DNA of 64,000 nucleotides from Pinus tabuliformis (GCA_031772625.1 CM062804.1:1023479208-1023543207), one strand, 5' to 3'. Counted from the first letter of the stretch, positions 32,077 to 43,180 are shown. Numbers and translations: made by a program. The notes: generated by a model not told the origin, from the letters alone.

Positions 32077-33454
32077 TTAGGTAACTCTAGGAAAAAGGAG
32101 TACTAAGTAACCGTGAACTACAACATACACCTCAACAAATAAATTTACCAAGGAATTGACGTATGTGTAGGCAATCTCCCCAAATGTTGTGTTCAATGTA
32201 TCACATTTATAGGGTGGCAGACTAGGCTTCCTATGGATAAAGGTTTGCAACCTATGAGGGTCTCCCTTTATATACTCGACGCTACAGGGAGCAAAAGTCT
32301 GTGCTAGTACTATCTAATGCAAGAGCGAACGACAGCTGCTAAGTTTTAAAGACACCGAAACACGTCTCTATCCTAGACCACTAAGTATGAAGCTTTAATG
32401 TTTCAAATGCTCCTTAGATCAATTGAGATAAATTTTAAGTTAATATTCAATTATGTTTCAATTTTGAGGCTCAAAACGATGTCACCTAAACACCTATGAT
32501 GCAACTATATGAGAAAAAGGAAACTTTTCGTTTCTATGAAAGCTAGACTAATCAAGGGAAGAAATTTCAATCAATAATGCATCACGCAAAAATGCCTTCC
32601 ACTAACTTTCATTTTCATCTTCCAAATGCAAAATGTGAAAATGAAATCTAATCTTTCATTTCACTAAATGCAATGCCAAAAGTAAAAATGATCTTGACTT
32701 CTAACTATCCTAAATGCAACTTTTTCAAAAGTAAAATGGTTTTACTTTACAAAGATGCACTTAGATGAATTATGCTTTTCTTTCCATTTTGAATGATTTG
32801 ATGCACCTAATATAGTTTTTAGCTCTCAATCAACGAAAAATGTGATCTATTCTCAATGATGAATCTCAAAAAAGAACTTTTCAATGCAACTAATCTAATG
32901 CATTTTCACGAAAAGTAAATTTCGAAATACAAGCTACAACAAATGCAAAATGATGTTTTCAATGATTTCCACAGAAAACAACTCAATCAATCAGAAAAAC
33001 GAGTATCTCAACGACACCAACAAGTAGCAAGTGATGACTAATCGACTAGAAACCTTAGAACTCAATCAGATTTCACTTCAAAGCCAATGAGACAAATTTT
33101 GCAAATTAATCAAGACAATCAATCAAAAACACCATAGATACTTTGGAAAATCACTGATAGAGGAAACAAAGACAAAAAAAAGAAGAAAATCCCTATTTTC
33201 TATTATACTCTGGGATCATTGCGACAGTAATTAAAACATCCGCAATGTCATCGCAACTGTTAGAGGCAAACCTATGATGGGCAAAAAAAATGAAGAAAAA
33301 TAAGAAATCTTCAAGACCAGACAAAAATTAATGTTCTCAAGCAACCACCAGCAAGTGAAAATAGTTATAGAAAAGCAAACAAGATAGAAAACAGACCGTT
33401 GGTCAAACTCATCACAAAAATAAGGTGAAGGATTGAATGAAAAGGATCATAGGC
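32077..33454. other. E3 leader (between primer site and gag), non-coding
   Basis: A/T-rich, with A-rich + strand runs and scattered stops in all minus-strand frames. It occupies the position of the 5' untranslated leader of E3. Nothing else was recognised. Confidence 0.5.
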
Positions 33455-33472
33455 TCCCCAACGGAGTCACCA
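33455..33472 (-). other. E3 primer binding site-like sequence
   Basis: Minus-strand TGGTGACTCCGTTGGGGA, 6 bases inside the 5' LTR end (33479). It resembles the TGGCGACTCCGCTGGGGA site used by some plant Tat/Ogre-type gypsy elements (Arg-tRNA type, from memory), with two T-for-C changes. Confidence 0.65.
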
Positions 33473-33478
33473 TTTTGT

Positions 33479-34530
33479 TGTCAAGGTTAATCCTCTCTGT
33501 GGACAAAGACAATCCCTCTAGCCCAATGAGTGGGTCTAGTAACTGAAGTGACAATCAACTAGACATCTTCCTAGGTTACAATTGAAAATAAGAATGAAAG
33601 AGATGGCTTACCTCATTCTGATGTTATTCCGATCTAACTTTGTTGAGGACCTTGAATCGCTTGTATCACATGCTTGTTTCTGCTTCTCTCAGTGTTTATA
33701 TACCTGCACAAGTGATCAAGACACAACAAGGCATGCCAAAATGAATAGAAAATCCAATAGAAACCTACTTAACTAATCAAGGAATGTCAAATTAAATTAT
33801 ACATGAACATATGCATTTTGGGAAGATGAACCAGCAGTTGTGTATTATTAAAAAATAAAGGGAAGCTTACAACCAAAGCCTTGATGTTGATAGGCTCTCC
33901 TTGAGTGTTAATCCAACTCCAAGCCAAGAACTCTTCAAGAAATCCTTCTCCAAGTCAAATGAATAGCCTCTAGGCACAATCTTAGCATAATTATGCAAAT
34001 AGACATAGACCAACGAGCCTATAACCATTTGGGAATGGGAGAAGATGAATGTATAGGCAAGGAAAGGGAGTTATGAGATCTCCAAAGATATGAATAGGTC
34101 CTCATCTCAAGGAGGTAGGTCATAGGGATAAGACCAAGAGGCCAAGTTTGGAGAATTCGACCTCATCTATGCTAAACAACCTCCAGCTCGCCACTCTATA
34201 AGCTTCTAGATCACGAAGCTTCTCATCCTCTTTAGGAAAATTGCCTTTTTGGGGATAATCACAGGTATACAAGATAACATAGCGATTCCATCACGGGTCA
34301 AGAGTGATGCAGCAAGCGACCATCACAGTTTTTAACCTCATAAGAGCGATGAGTCTCAAAATTAGGGTTTTAGAGCTATTTCTTCTAGGGAAAGCTCAAG
34401 GAATTTTCCAATCAATGTTCTGGGGAGGATATGAACTGCATATCTGAATAAGTACACTACATGATGGTAATGTTTTGGGAACTTCAGGGTATGTCACGAG
34501 GAAGTGCAGGAGGTGTGACAAAATACTGTG
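33479..34530 (-). repeat. E3 5' LTR
   Basis: It starts TGTCAAGGTTAATCC on + and ends in GTGTGACAAAATACTGTG; the partner is 26893-27945. The length is the same within a base or two. The match then ends at TAGTAGAAAT, where copia integrase begins. Confidence 0.88.
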
Positions 34531-34535
34531 TAGTA

Positions 34536-35323
34536 GAAATATCCGAATTTCTCCCCAAGAAAGCCTCCTCTGGTGTAATCATGCCCAGAATCTGATGAGG
34601 ACTCTGATTCTGCAAATATACTGATGTGTTGCATGCCTTGGCCAACAAATGCAACAATAAGCCTTGATCATGCAAGATCGCCCTCGCTGCTCCCACAATG
34701 CTATGGTTCTTTATCTCAGCCACCCCATTATGTTGTGGGTTGTGGGGTGCTATCAACTCTCGCCGGAGGCCTTATTTTTCACATAAATTTTTAATGTAAT
34801 TTGACATGTAGTCACCTCCATTATCACTCTTGAGAGCCTTAATCTTCTTGCATGTTTCTTTCTCAACCATTGCCTTGAATTCTATGAACTTGGAGAATGT
34901 CTCATCGTTCTTCTGCATGAGGAAGATCCAACATTTCTGTGAGAAGTCATCAATAAAATTGACAAAATATTTGTGCATAGCATTGGAGGCTATCGAGAAA
35001 GGTCCACAAACATCAAAGTGGATCCTTTCAAGGACTACATGTCCTTTGTTGTCCCGATCATGGAATGCGAATTTTGTGTACTTCCTCGAGGTACACCTTT
35101 TGCATACATCTTGTTTCTCAAGTGATCCTTTTGGGAGGCCTATGGTTATTTGTTGCATGATCTTAAAAGTACCACGATTCAAATTGCCAAGTCTTCTATG
35201 CCAAATTTCACCGAAATCGTGGCTCTGCACTTTCTCCACCTTTGTGCTCAATGCAACACAATCCTCCACTTCTAACTTGTATAGTTTCTTCACATGAACC
35301 CTGGTCTGCTTCACCAGTCCCAT
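34536..35323 (-). pseudogene. Ty1/copia E4 integrase (zinc finger and catalytic core), 5' side of E3
   Basis: Frame 35323-34772 holds the GAG-pre-integrase/HHCC region (WHRRLGNLN, then CKRC) and the integrase core: IHFDVCGPF with the first Asp, and LKSDNGGDY with the second. Frame 34756-34536 continues with APHNPQHNGVAEIKN, containing the catalytic Glu, and SPHQILGMITPEEAF. The second His of the usual GHLN is Asn. A frame change lies near 34765. The coding sequence stops at E3 and resumes at 26892. Confidence 0.88.
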
Positions 35324-35406
35324 GGTATGTGTCTCAAGAATGCTTTTCCTTTGTTGAAGATGACATCATAACCACAGTCTTACAAAACTACAATAGAGAT
35401 TATGTT

Positions 35407-35605
35407 CATATTCAAATATTTTTCTTCCAAGTCATGTGGAATGATGCACCTGAGTCCCCCATCTCGATACACATATTCAAATCTTTTTCTTCCAAGTCAT
35501 GTGGAACGATGCACCTTCCATTGTCCCACATATAGATGTGCATATTCAAATATTTTTCTTCCAAGTCACGTGGAACGATGCACTTGAGTCCAAGTACCAC
35601 ACGCT
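35407..35605 (-). pseudogene. Copia E4 protease remnant with the active-site segment tripled
   Basis: Three tandem repeats (+ starts 35407, 35472 and 35541; spacing 65 and 69) each encode a version of the copia protease active-site segment. Read on minus they give LDSSASFHVTWKKN, then a frame-shifted DNGRCIVPHD form, then GDSGASFHMTWKKN. A normal copia element has one such segment. The frames do not connect, so the protease is dead. Confidence 0.75.
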
Positions 35606-35716
35606 CCCCATAACTGTCCTAGCCATGCATGTAATTAGGGTAAAATCAATCTCAAACTGTGAAGCCAAAGCCTCACCTGCTCCTCCTCCTAAGGTCTTCT
35701 TGATTTCCTTCTTGTG

Positions 35717-35975
35717 TGGACACTTCGTGGCATAGTGCCCGAATTCATGACAATGGAAGCATTTAATTTTTGAAAAATCTTTCTTCTTGCACCCTCGACT
35801 GGATTATGGTTTGGATTCAGATTTCTTCCCGTTTCCCTTCTTTATATTTCCAACCAATGCAATGTTTTTTTCATCCTCGCCCTTGGATGAAGTCCCATCT
35901 CTAGTATTCTTCATTATTTCGTCCTATACCAAATCGAACCATAAGCGCTCCCAATTTCGTATTCTCCCCTCCCAT
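35717..35975 (-). pseudogene. gag: Copia E4 gag C-terminus with CCHC zinc knuckle
   Basis: Minus-strand CFHCHEFGHYATKCP is a canonical CX2CX4HX4C knuckle at about 35717-35761, preceded by a Lys-rich segment (KKGNGKKSESKP). At least one in-frame stop separates it from the gag N-terminus at 35976-36476. Confidence 0.75.
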
Positions 35976-36476
35976 TCATGAATCGTGATAACTATGCCAA
36001 CTCTTGGGAAGGCTCAGAAGGGCTAGGCTTACCAAGTCTTCTTCTGGGACATTGAAACCAATTCCTCCAATTTCATCGCGACACTGAGTAAACTTGCTCA
36101 GATACTGCGGAATTGTGTCATACTTCTGCATCTTGATACTTCGAAGTTTATCCTTGAGCGTCAGCTTCTTGTGGTCTCTACTATTCTCAAACAATTTTGT
36201 GAGTGCTTTCCACATCGAGAATGGAGTTTCTTTTCCATGGAGATTCGAGACAATATGATCCCATACTCCCTCCAAGATTATTCCCCTCACCTTGGCTACA
36301 TATTTCTTCCACTTAGCAAGGTTCTGAGCATCAGATGCTTGTGATTTTTCAACACCCGACTTGATGTATTCTAGAAATCCATTTTCATCCAATACTGCCT
36401 CCATGCAATCCTTCCATGCAACAAAATTAGAGGTACCTTCCAGGGTATTTTCTAGCCTTAGTCCATTGAAGGCCAT
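35976..36476 (-). CDS. gag: Copia E4 gag (N-terminal capsid part)
   Basis: A 166-residue minus-strand frame with an ATG at 36474-36476, 92 bases after the primer site, so this start is credible. It shows the copia gag (UBN2/gag-polypeptide) pattern: NFVAWKDCMEAVL near residues 18-30, WDHIVSNLHGKETPFSMWKALTK-type sequence in the middle (Trp pair), LRSIKM...YLSKFTQ, and a C-terminal LPEEDL/LLSLPKSWHS-like segment. It would form the element's particle. It ends at a stop (35976) ahead of the zinc knuckle part, so it is truncated. Confidence 0.88.
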   Translation of the reverse strand: MAFNGLRLENTLEGTSNFVAWKDCMEAVLDENGFLEYIKSGVEKSQASDAQNLAKWKKYVAKVRGIILEGVWDHIVSNLHGKETPFSMWKALTKLFENSRDHKKLTLKDKLRSIKMQKYDTIPQYLSKFTQCRDEIGGIGFNVPEEDLVSLALLSLPKSWHSYHDS

Positions 36477-36567
36477 CTTCTCAGCTCTGAAGAAATCTTG
36501 CTACACTAATCTTCAAATTCGAACCTCTGAGAAACAACTTCGAATTTCCTGCTCTAATGTGAATCTA

Positions 36568-36579
36568 GCTCTGATACCA
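36568..36579 (-). other. Copia E4 primer binding site (initiator Met-tRNA type)
   Basis: Minus-strand TGGTATCAGAGC, the classic plant copia primer site, directly adjoining an LTR CA end at 36580-36581. It defines the 5' LTR and shows that E4 is transcribed on the minus strand. Confidence 0.93.
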
Positions 36580-37434
36580 TGTAGAAATTAGGCTATAGAT
36601 TTGCAACTTCTCATGAAGTTTTAATCAAGATCATAAGACACAAACCTACTCCATTGCTCTGCAGACATTAATTCACAATTTAGAACAAAAAATCAAACAT
36701 GCAAGAAGAAATAACACACATGCAACAATTATTTTTATCTACGGAAAGAAATCTGTTGAAATATCCAATGCCTACTTGCATTAATCCAATGAATAGAGAT
36801 GTCTTACAATTTCTTTTCTCAAATGAGCTCACCCTGCAAGTGCACAACCTATCTCTCTTCTCACTGAAGACCTTTGACCCAAACTTAGTCAAATTTTTCC
36901 TTGGCTCAAGCTCTTATTTCTTTGAGTTCTTCCTTGAGGAATTTCCCCCTATTATTTAGGAAATTCCTCTAATTGAATTACTCAATTCCTTAGGATGACC
37001 ATCTGATTGCATGCAACACATGTACACTCAAGACTAGTCTACAACTAATGTTACACTGCTTTGGAATCTCCACCTCAACTGGGTAACTCGAATTCTATGC
37101 ATGCACTATCTATTATGGGTTGATTGATCAGTTAACTAGATGATCATTGAGTTTGATTGAAGTCCCACTGTTTAACTGACCTTCCACTAGTTCCTCCAAA
37201 AGTTGGAACTAGTTTAACTGAAAACAACCTGAGATAACTGACCTTGATTGCTACAAATTAGCAATCACACATGCGGAACTAAAATCTAACTCCTCCAACT
37301 TGAATTTACTAAGTAAATTGGGTGACACAAACCATGTCACACAAGTTAACATCATTAAAGTTCTCTGCTGATGTGGAAATTCGAATTTTCTCAATTTAAT
37401 CAAGGAAAAATCAAATTGAGAATTTCTTGCTGCA
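36580..37434 (-). repeat. Copia E4 5' LTR (outer border tentative)
   Basis: The inner end is fixed by the primer site: TGTAGAAATT on +. The outer end is placed at AATTTCTTGCTGCA (37421-37434), which is roughly an inverse of the inner end. The 3' LTR was not found, so the outer border could not be checked. No gene inside. Confidence 0.6.
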
Positions 37435-37812
37435 TTTTTTAAAAAATAAGGTAAACAAACTCATAGTACCATACATGTTCTCCCTATTATGTACCTAAGC
37501 ACTAACAAGGTAAAATTTTTCTATCATAAAAATAGTTATAGGCTTCAAATTATACCATATGAGTCAAATCATGCATAAACATATTTGTTAAAGCCATTAT
37601 ATATTAATAGTTGAGTACATATCAAATTTTATTAGGCATAATAATGTCTAGACAACACATAGGATTAAATGGCCCTTGGAAAATGTTCACTTGCTCAATT
37701 TAGCCTTAGTATACTTAAACTAAGAGCCTAATGCTTTGTATAGAGTTAATAGGAACATTTAGCTTTAACACATTGTACCAAGCCACCAACAAAAGACCCA
37801 CAAATGGAGACA
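37435..37812. other. Unassigned AT-rich DNA
   Basis: No ORF, repeat or motif of note. It lies between the copia LTR and the first arm of the direct repeat. Confidence 0.4.
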
Positions 37813-38965
37813 TTGTCTATGATTAATTGTGCAAGTTGTTGCTTTATCTAGAAACTATTAATTGAAGAGACCTTCATTCTTGTTCTCATAGTAGTTTTAT
37901 GCCATGAGAACCCACTAATGGTAGATGAAGGTTGAATTATTAACATTAATATCTAGGTGTGCATCGTCAATGTCAACAATTCTATTGTTTGATGTTGTTC
38001 AATAAGAAAGGCATTGACCTTTTTGGCCTACAAGTATCAACATTCATTATCAAAATGGCAATATCTCCTATTGATAGAATTGATGTTTCTTCTTCCCTTC
38101 ACCAATCAAACTAGGTGTTTCTTGATTATGAGAAACAACTAGAAGCTTAGTGTCTTGGAAGATATTTAGGAGGGAAGATACAAGAAGGAAATTGGGAAGA
38201 GTTTGAGCTTTTTGTTGATGTGAGAAAGCAAACCTAAAGTATACTTTATGCAAAAGGGTTTGCTTTTGACGTTTAGTTGTAAAAGGTGGCTACATCCTCC
38301 ATTGGATGGGGCATATTTCCACATCCTGCAATCCCAACCCTCCCCTCCAAATTGGTATTCTATGAGAGAAACATCTAAGAGATAACTCACAGTCCTTATG
38401 GGAGGAGAAAATTGACATAGAATAACTCATAGTGCTTATCAGAGGAGAAAAGTGACATAGTGTGAGGGCTCTTTGATTATTTGAATTCAGTTCAATTATT
38501 TAATTCCTAAAATAGCATATGAAAATGCCATCATGATGACATGAAAAGGGGATTTGACCCTTCTTCTATATCTACATGCTTCTATTTTAAAAAATTCACC
38601 AACACTATAGTGGATTCTATTTTTGCTTCAATGACATGGATTGTGATTTTGTTGTCTAGCTGTAAAAGTTGGAACATAATTCCACATTGTGCAATATGAG
38701 CCCTCTGCAAATATAATTGGAATCAACATCTAAGAGATAAAGGTAATCATCACAACAATCCAAACCCTACGGCTCTTAATAAAATTGGCAGTCTATGATA
38801 GCAAAGTGCGAGAGATAACTAGTGTTGCCTATCAAACATGTTATCTCAACAATAAAGGATCTTGATTGCCTTAATTTTATTCAACCTTTGACTTCATATT
38901 AGCATTGGCATTGGAATTTCAGTGCCTCTCCTCCTCCTCCTCTCAGAGTTTCCTGCATTGTGTGG
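37813..38965 (+). repeat. Direct repeat R, first arm
   Basis: It matches 40223-41754 in the same orientation. Shared anchors are GATTAATTGTGCAAGTTGTTGC (37821/40231), the segment ending ACATGCTTCTATTTTAAAAA (38575/41320 region), and CTCCTCCTCCTCTCAGAGTTTCC at the right end. Divergence is about 10-15% by eye. No LTR termini or target duplication were found at its ends. Confidence 0.8.
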
Positions 38966-40222
38966 CTTTATTAATTCACCAACATATAGTTGTTGAGATA
39001 GGAGAGATTACATTTGGGAAAATGGGCTTTTGGTATTAAGAAACTAGTAAACGACATTTTGAACAAATGTGGCAAAGGAAAGAACCAATTATAGAAACCC
39101 ATAAAAAATCATTAAAAGTGGAGTAGGAAGAGAATCATTGTGATTTTGAACTCATTTCATAGCAAAATAAGCAAATAACTTTGTGAAAAAAAGATAGGAA
39201 CATGAGAAGAAATTTTTGCTAGTTGAGAAAAGAGGTAAAGAAAACAACTTGAGCTTTTGAGACATGGTGTGTAGGTATGTGTTCAACAATGTTAACACAA
39301 TCTCATCTTAACATGCTTCAAGTTGTTTATGACTACCTAGTTGTTTCGTATATTATAAAAATGTGAGTAGTTTAACAAATAGAAGTTTAGGCACTGACCA
39401 TTAGCAGCACCCGAAGGTGGGAAACATTAGTTCCCAACTAATGCTACCTTTAAGAAGACATGTACACAATAGTGTTCACAAGAAGCGTTGAGGTATTACA
39501 ACTTATAGTTGTGGAAGGTTTAAAGCCATAATATGGATGCAGTGTAGATCACATGCAACCTCCTTGGTAGACCTTATGTGCGAGATCACAATGTCATCTA
39601 TAATGGATGCTACGCCACTCACAAAGTTGAAAACATGGAAAGGTTTGCTAATTTGGTTTTTCCTTCTACACTTTCCTCTATTGCCAATTGATATGAGTAC
39701 ATGTAGCCTGCATTGTACATATTCACAGAAGAAAGAAGAATGCAAATACCAAAAGGAGAACATGAAATCATACATGTGGTACACTATTGTTTTATGTGGT
39801 TATATTTGTACAAAAATGGTGGAGAGTGATCATACTTGAAAAAGTCTCGAAGGGTTACAAATATCAGATACAAAGTTAGGTGAGTGATCATCCTTAACCG
39901 AGTCACCAATGAACTATTGATGACAAGGTAGATAAACTACAAGACATAAAGTACAAAATAAATAACAAACAAATATATTACATATTTGGACTAAATCCAA
40001 TAGGAACTATGGACAAAGTATGATGATTTTCTCCATGATAAAAAAAATTGTCCCTAATTTCTATTGATCGTGCACTCTTTCTAGTGAAAGACATCGTTTG
40101 TAGGAACTGAGCTAGCAAGAATAACCTGATTAGATACTAGAAGAATGGATATTGGAATGGAAGTGCATGGAAGTTGTATTTTGTCAATCAATTGTTGAGA
40201 AAGAAAGTTATTTTTGTTTCTG
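38966..40222. other. Spacer between the R arms, no gene assigned
   Basis: There are two overlapping opposite open frames (39503-39784 -, 39537-39839 +) with no recognisable domain. The remainder is AT-rich. If R arms were LTRs, this would be a 1.26 kb internal region without coding sequence, but no primer site was seen. Confidence 0.35.
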
Positions 40223-41754
40223 TTGTGTATGATTAATTGTGCAAGTTGTTGCTTGATCTAGAAATTGTTGAGTGAAGAGAGCTTCATTCTTGTTCTCACA
40301 GTAGTTTTCCCCATGAGAACCCACTAAGGGTGGGTGGAGGTTGAATTATTGACATTAATATCTAGGTGTGCGTCATCAAATGTCAACACTTGTGTTGTTC
40401 GATGTTGTTCAATAAGAAAGGCATTGGCCATTTTTTCTTACAAGTCATAACATTCATTATCAAAATGACAATATTTCCAATGATAGAATCGATGTTTGTT
40501 CTTCCCTTCGCTATTCAAACTAGATGTTTCTTGATTGTGATTCAAACTAGTTGTTTCTTGATTGTGAGCAATAGCAAGCAACTTAGCGTATTGGAAGATA
40601 TTTGGGAGGGATGTTCCAAGAAGGAAATTGGGAAGAGTTGGAGCTTTGCATGGATGTGAGAAAGAAAACCTAAAGTATAATTTATGCAAAAGGGTTTTCT
40701 TTTGTTGTGTAGTTGTGAAAGGTGGCTACATCCTCCATTGGATGGAGCAACTTTCCACTTCTTGCAATTCCAACACTCCCTCTGGAATTGGAATTTTGTG
40801 ATAGCAGCATCTAAGAGATAACTCATAGTGCTTATCAGAAGAGAACACTGACATAGTATAATTCATAGTGCTTATGAGAGGAGAAAAATGACATAAGTTA
40901 TTGCAAGGGTCTGAGGGCTCTTTGATGATTTTAATTGTGCTTTTACTACTATTTTTTAAGTGGATGATAGATTGTGCTTTTATTATTATTTTTTTACTGA
41001 ATGACATGGATTGTGCTTTTATTACTATTTTTTTCTTAGATGACATGAATTGTGCTTTTGTTGTGTAGCTGTGAAAAAATAGGGAGCATATTTCCACATG
41101 TAAGAGATAATCTAAGTCGTTAGTTGCATAGGAAAGCTCATAGAATAAATCATAGTGTTTATGAGAGGAGAAAATTGACATAAAGAATGGCAAAGGTGAG
41201 CTTGGCTCTTTGATTATTTTAATTAGGTTCAATTATTTAATTCCTAAACTATGATATGAAAATGTCATTGTGATGACATGAAAAGGGGTTTTGACCCTTT
41301 TTCTATATCTACATGCTTCTATTTTAAAAATTGCATTCTATTTTTTGACTGGATGATTTTATTACAACTTTTTTACTTAATAAAGTAGATTGTGCTTTTA
41401 TTACTATTTTTGGTTCAATGACATGGATTGTGCTTTTGTTGTGTACCTTCGAAAAAAGCTGGAGCATCTTTCTTCCCACATCTAAGAGATAATCTGAGCC
41501 GTCCGTTGCAAACAAAATTGACATCAACATCTAAGAGATAACCAGCGCTGCAATCCCAGCCCTCCGCTAAAATTGGTTACCTGTGATAGCAAAGTGCGAG
41601 AGATAAGTGGCGCTGCATATCAAACAGGTTATAGCAATGGTCAAGGATGTTGATTTCTTTAATTCGATTCAATTTTTGGAATTCATATTGGCATTGGCAT
41701 TGGCATTGCAGTGCCTTTCCTCCTCCTCCTCTCAGAGTTTCCTGCATTGTGTGG
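40223..41754 (+). repeat. Direct repeat R, second arm, with expanded minisatellites
   Basis: Partner of 37813-38965, about 380 bp longer. The extra length is largely a ~39-bp minisatellite (ATTGTGCTTTTATTACTA..., starts 40934, 40971, 41010, 41049; again at 41389 and 41427) and extra copies of a motif with CATAGTGCTTATGAGAGGAG. Confidence 0.8.
40934..41070 (+). repeat. ~39-bp minisatellite, four units
   Basis: Unit begins ATTGTGCTTTTATTACTATT and ends near GATGACATG. Starts are 40934, 40971, 41010 and 41049. Two more units lie at 41389 and 41427. Confidence 0.85.
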
Positions 41755-42160
41755 TCTAGTCTCGTGAGTCTCGTGCGTTTGGAGCTCCAAATGTTGTGTG
41801 TGTGCGTATGAATGTGGTCTGGTCTCTGTTGTTTCTGTCATGTGTTTGGTGTGCCTGGCTGTATGTGTCTGTCTGTCTCTGTGGTGTGCTTGTATTCTCT
41901 GAGAGGTGGAGACAGAGGCCTGCTTGTGTTCCCTGAGAGGTGGAAGCAGGGAGCGCATCAATTATTGAATCAAGACCACTGTGCCCAGGGATCACAGTTA
42001 AATGTGGCATCCGAGTCGTTGATAGGTAAATGAGGCATTCCAGTAAATTTATTTTCAAAACTCTTTCAAAATTATGGGTTGTGGGTTGCAAATAAGATTA
42101 AGTGAATGAGAGGAATCGATTTGATTTTAGAAATTTCATTCCAGTAAATTGATGTTCAGT
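41755..42160 (+). other. G/T- and C/T-rich sequence of leader type, no ORF assigned
   Basis: TG- and TCTG-rich, less AT-rich than its surroundings, with a repeated CTGAGAGGTGGA motif (41899 and 41933). GATAG/GTAAAT at 42021-42030 looks like a weak splice donor. No protein recognised. Confidence 0.3.
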
Positions 42161-42164
42161 GTTG

Positions 42165-42625
42165 TTTGGTTTTTTTTAAATTAGATCTTCCGCATCCTTG
42201 GTGAGAGGCGGCAGTATAAATCCCTACTTGCAGAGAAATGGAGATATCACGGTTGGATCTTGGGGGTGGCCATCGTGGAATAGTGGCCACTGGGAGCGTT
42301 TTTCTGGAGGAGAAATTCTGCAGAGCGTGCGGTTTCTTGGTTTTTTAAATCCGATCCTCTGCATCCATGGTAAGGCGGTTTCTTGGTTTTCTAAATTAAA
42401 TCCTGTGCATCCATGTTTTTTGGTTTTTAAAATTAAATCCTGTGCATCCATGCTGAGGCGGTTTCTTGGTTTTGTAAATTAGATCCTCTCAATCCATGTT
42501 TCTTGGTTTTTTTTTAAATTAAATCCTTTGAATTAGACCCGCTGAATCCATGCTGAGAGGCGGTTTCTTGTTTTTTTTTTTTAAATTAGACCCTCTTCAT
42601 CCATGCTGAGGCGGCAGCATAGATC
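42165..42625 (+). repeat. ~45-bp degenerate repeat array with GCGGTTTCTTGG units
   Basis: Units of the form GCGGTTTCTTGGTTTT + AAATTA + GATCCTCTGCATCCATG start at 42329, 42375, 42458 and 42560, with shortened or diverged units between, and ones beginning at about 42165 and 42611. A larger duplication is nested in it: GCGGCAGTATAAATCCCT... (42211) and GCGGCAGCATAGATCCCT... (42611) are both followed about 100 bases later by GCGTTTTTCTSGRGGAGAAATTC. Confidence 0.75.
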
Positions 42626-43066
42626 CCTCGTTGCACAGAAAGCCAGAGAAACCGGGCCTGCCAACGTCAGTGTTGAATATGGCTGGCATCAAGCGTTTTT
42701 CTCGGGGAGAAATTCCTGGAGAGTGAAGATGTTAAAGATGGAGTTAACGGCGTAAATACACCTTCGTATACAGTGCATAGGGCAAGGAAAAAGGGATTGA
42801 GCAATGCCCTAACATGTCTGTCAATGTGGATTCATCCCTCGGAGGTAAACATTTTGTTGACTGACTCTGTTAATTTCGGTGGGTGTTATAAAGTCATTGT
42901 CGATTGCACTATGGAGATTCAGAAATGCATGTGTGATTAAGAGATTTTTCAGATTGTACTGTACTTCCATGAAATTTCTTTCAGATTGCTTCTCTAAATT
43001 TCTTTCAGATTGCTTCTCTCCTAGCTTTCTATAGGTTCCCTACATAATATAAGGGATTGTTTCTGC
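42626..43066 (+). other. Unassigned sequence with a 24-bp tandem duplication
   Basis: AAATTTCTTTCAGATTGCTTCTCT is present twice in tandem at 42972-42995 and 42996-43019. Each copy has the form of a 3' splice site (TTTCTTTCAG). No protein recognised. Confidence 0.5.
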
Positions 43067-43180
43067 ATTAGGTATCTTAGTTTTGCACTGAACTATTGAT
43101 GCACTCTGTTATATTTTCAAGGTTAAGCATATTAGGTATCTTAGTTTTGCACTGAACTATTGATGCACTCTGTTATATTT
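43067..43180 (+). repeat. 64-bp tandem duplication at the junction with duplication copy 2
   Basis: ATTAGGTATCTTAG starts at 43067 and again at 43131 (spacing 64). The second unit is identical for about 49 bases, through CTGTTATATTTT, and is then cut off where duplicated block copy 2 begins at 43178. Confidence 0.9.

Larger units (their letters stand above)
26893..34535 (-). mobile_element. E3: gag/protease-only LTR retrotransposon inserted in a copia integrase
   Basis: Two ~1.05 kb LTRs (26893-27945 and 33479-34530) flank about 5.5 kb. On the minus strand the order is 5' LTR, primer-site-like TGGTGACTCCGTTGGGGA, a non-coding leader, gag with zinc knuckles (31132-32076), protease (30106-30918), repeat-rich DNA and 3' LTR. 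No RT, RNase H or integrase is present, so it would depend on another element. I found no clear target duplication; the outer end of the 5' LTR is ambiguous by about 5 bases. LTR divergence of about 8-10% shows that the insertion is old. Confidence 0.8.

Noticed and set aside
39503-39839. Opposite open frames of 93 and 100 residues
   Set aside because: They overlap on both strands, have no recognisable domain, and lie in an AT-rich spacer.
37813-41754. LTR pair of a small retrotransposon
   Set aside because: Direct orientation fits, but no TG/CA ends, primer site, polypurine tract or target duplication was found. Kept as a direct repeat.
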